From Chloroflexota bacterium (GTDB taxonomy: Bacteria > Chloroflexota > Anaerolineae > SpSt-600): a DNA stretch of 6,268 nt. Of this stretch, positions 5,899 through 6,268 are shown one piece after another. The notes beneath the pieces are model-generated. The model made no database searches. It saw only the letters and a list, made by a program, of their open reading frames with translations, and was not told where the DNA came from. The stretch spans positions 1 through 6,268 of the forward strand of contig DRAO01000137.1 of assembly GCA_011041825.1 (NCBI GenBank). Direction: 5' to 3'. Within the stretch, counting starts at the first letter, position 1; the number at the start of each line of letters is the position of its first letter. Position numbers and translations under genes: made by a program.

Positions 5899-5929
5899 TT
5901 GCTGCCAGGCTTTCCTCTGTGCCCAGCAA
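5899..5929 (-). promoter_or_regulatory. Possible stem-loop in the aminotransferase 5' leader
   Basis: TTGCTG (5899-5904) and CAGCAA (5924-5929) form a 6-bp stem around a 19-base loop that allows a further GGC/GCC pairing. It lies within the predicted leader, between the promoter and the ribosome site. The loop is long and the stem weak, so a role is uncertain. Confidence 0.2.
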
Positions 5930-5941
5930 TTTGCGCCTATT

Positions 5942-5971
5942 ATTCTACCATACTAGTGCCCTCATTGGCAA
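5942..5971 (-). promoter_or_regulatory. Sigma70-type promoter for the aminotransferase
   Basis: On the minus strand, TTGCCA (complement of 5966-5971) and TAGAAT (complement of 5942-5947) are separated by 18 bases, each matching the consensus at 5/6 positions. TGG directly before the -10 box adds an extended -10 element. Transcription would begin near 5935, giving a leader of about 60 bases before the start at 5873. Confidence 0.6.
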
Positions 5972-6073
5972 AAAGGTTTTTGGGAGGGTGTTGAAAAACT
6001 CCGGGGTTGGAAACTACTCCGCAAGCTAGGGATAGAAAAAGTGGGTGTTTTCTCGTGCGGGGGCTTCGCCGGC

Positions 6074-6134
6074 AGCACTCCATTTAACCGTGGTTGAGGA
6101 TGTTGCCTCAAGAGGGGGCGAAAGAGGAGGTGCT
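6074..6134 (+). repeat. Copy 2 of the structured repeat, with closing helix
   Basis: Positions 6074-6110 align without gaps with 4493-4529 (28 of 37 identical). The inner hairpin is preserved: TTGCCTC (6103-6109) pairs with GGGGCGA (6115-6121), with two wobbles replacing standard pairs of copy 1. This copy also has a closing helix absent from copy 1: AGCAC-TCC (6074-6081) pairs with GGA-G-GTGCT (6126-6134), with one bulged G. Retention of the stem despite sequence change suggests a structured RNA or a mobile repeat. Confidence 0.55.
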
Positions 6135-6164
6135 CATATTAACATAGAGGCCAACGGAGGGAGG

Positions 6165-6262
6165 GCCGGGAGCTCAAAGCTCCCGGCTGAGCAGAGAAAG
6201 GGCGCTGGAAGCGCCCTGGCAAGCCCGCCAAAGGCGGGCTTTCACTGCTCAGGCCGGGGCTT
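6165..6262. ncRNA. Possible structured RNA: three-way junction with competing hairpin
   Basis: Four inverted repeats are packed here. Hairpin A: GCCGGGAGCT (6165-6174) with AGCTCCCGGC (6178-6187). A basal stem, CTGAGCAG (6187-6194) with CTGCTCAG (6245-6252), encloses GGGCGCT/AGCGCCC (6200-6216) and AAGCCCGCC/GGCGGGCTT (6221-6241), giving a three-way junction. The basal stem can extend through 6178-6186 with 6254-6261, but that uses the right arm of hairpin A, so the two folds exclude each other. I recognise no known riboswitch, RNase P, SRP or tmRNA signature on either strand. The strand is undetermined and the element may continue past the window edge. Confidence 0.4.
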
Positions 6263-6268
6263 TTAGCC

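Larger units (their letters stand above)
5975..6268. other. Gene-free stretch rich in inverted repeats
   Basis: About 300 bases upstream of the aminotransferase promoter contain no convincing coding region. From left to right: a weak GTTTTT/AAAAAC inverted repeat (5976-5981, 5994-5999), a GC-rich GGC-TTC-GCC mini-hairpin near 6062-6070, the second repeat copy (6074-6134), and the GC-rich multi-hairpin region (6165-6262). The neighbouring gene to the right is outside the window, so this may be a shared promoter region, a leader, or a small RNA locus. Confidence 0.6.

Noticed and set aside
6045..6266. Plus-strand open frame of 73 codons at the right edge
   Set aside because: It runs through the repeat copy and all the inverted repeats, and its Gly/Ala/Ser-rich translation looks like non-coding GC-rich sequence.
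6074..6268. Known riboswitch or housekeeping RNA (lysine, TPP, cobalamin, T-box, RNase P, SRP, tmRNA)
   Set aside because: The conserved core sequences of these classes were looked for by eye on both strands and none fits; only isolated short resemblances such as GAGGTGC were seen.

Overview
The window holds five intact genes, one gene cut off at its left edge, one decayed gene fragment and several structured non-coding stretches. Thermophile-like, Glu/Lys-rich proteins and moderately GC-rich DNA with strong GGAGG-type ribosome sites, together with the remembered look of several proteins, suggest a Chloroflexota (Anaerolineae-like) bacterium. That assignment is inference; no rRNA or marker gene is present.

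Layout, left to right. Positions 1-747 are the C-terminal half of an alkaline-phosphatase-superfamily phosphodiesterase. At 812-1417 lies an APS kinase (cysC). After a short repeat-rich gap comes an overlapping two-gene unit at 1562-2492: a 94-aa protein followed by an AbiEii-type nucleotidyltransferase, which together look like a toxin-antitoxin module. A 16-bp hairpin (2526-2561) precedes a complete second phosphodiesterase paralogue (2587-3939). A candidate promoter then leads into a truncated HepT-like toxin remnant (3951-4217) and a small membrane protein (4219-4494). A terminator hairpin (4627-4663) sits between this gene and the convergent aspartate-type aminotransferase on the minus strand (4710-5873). 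The aminotransferase has a good promoter of its own at 5942-5971.

The last ~300 bases hold no convincing gene but are dense in inverted repeats. They include a diverged second copy of a ~50-base element also found just after the membrane-protein gene, and a GC-rich three-way-junction fold with a competing hairpin.

How the parts may work together. Two related phosphodiesterases flank an APS kinase, the enzyme that makes the sulfate donor PAPS. This suggests a sulfation or PAPS-handling locus, with the toxin-antitoxin unit and the HepT remnant as later accessory insertions around the second phosphodiesterase. The aminotransferase looks like an independent housekeeping gene. The most interesting open points are the repeated hairpin element, the non-classical partner of the AbiEii protein, and the switch-like fold at the right edge.
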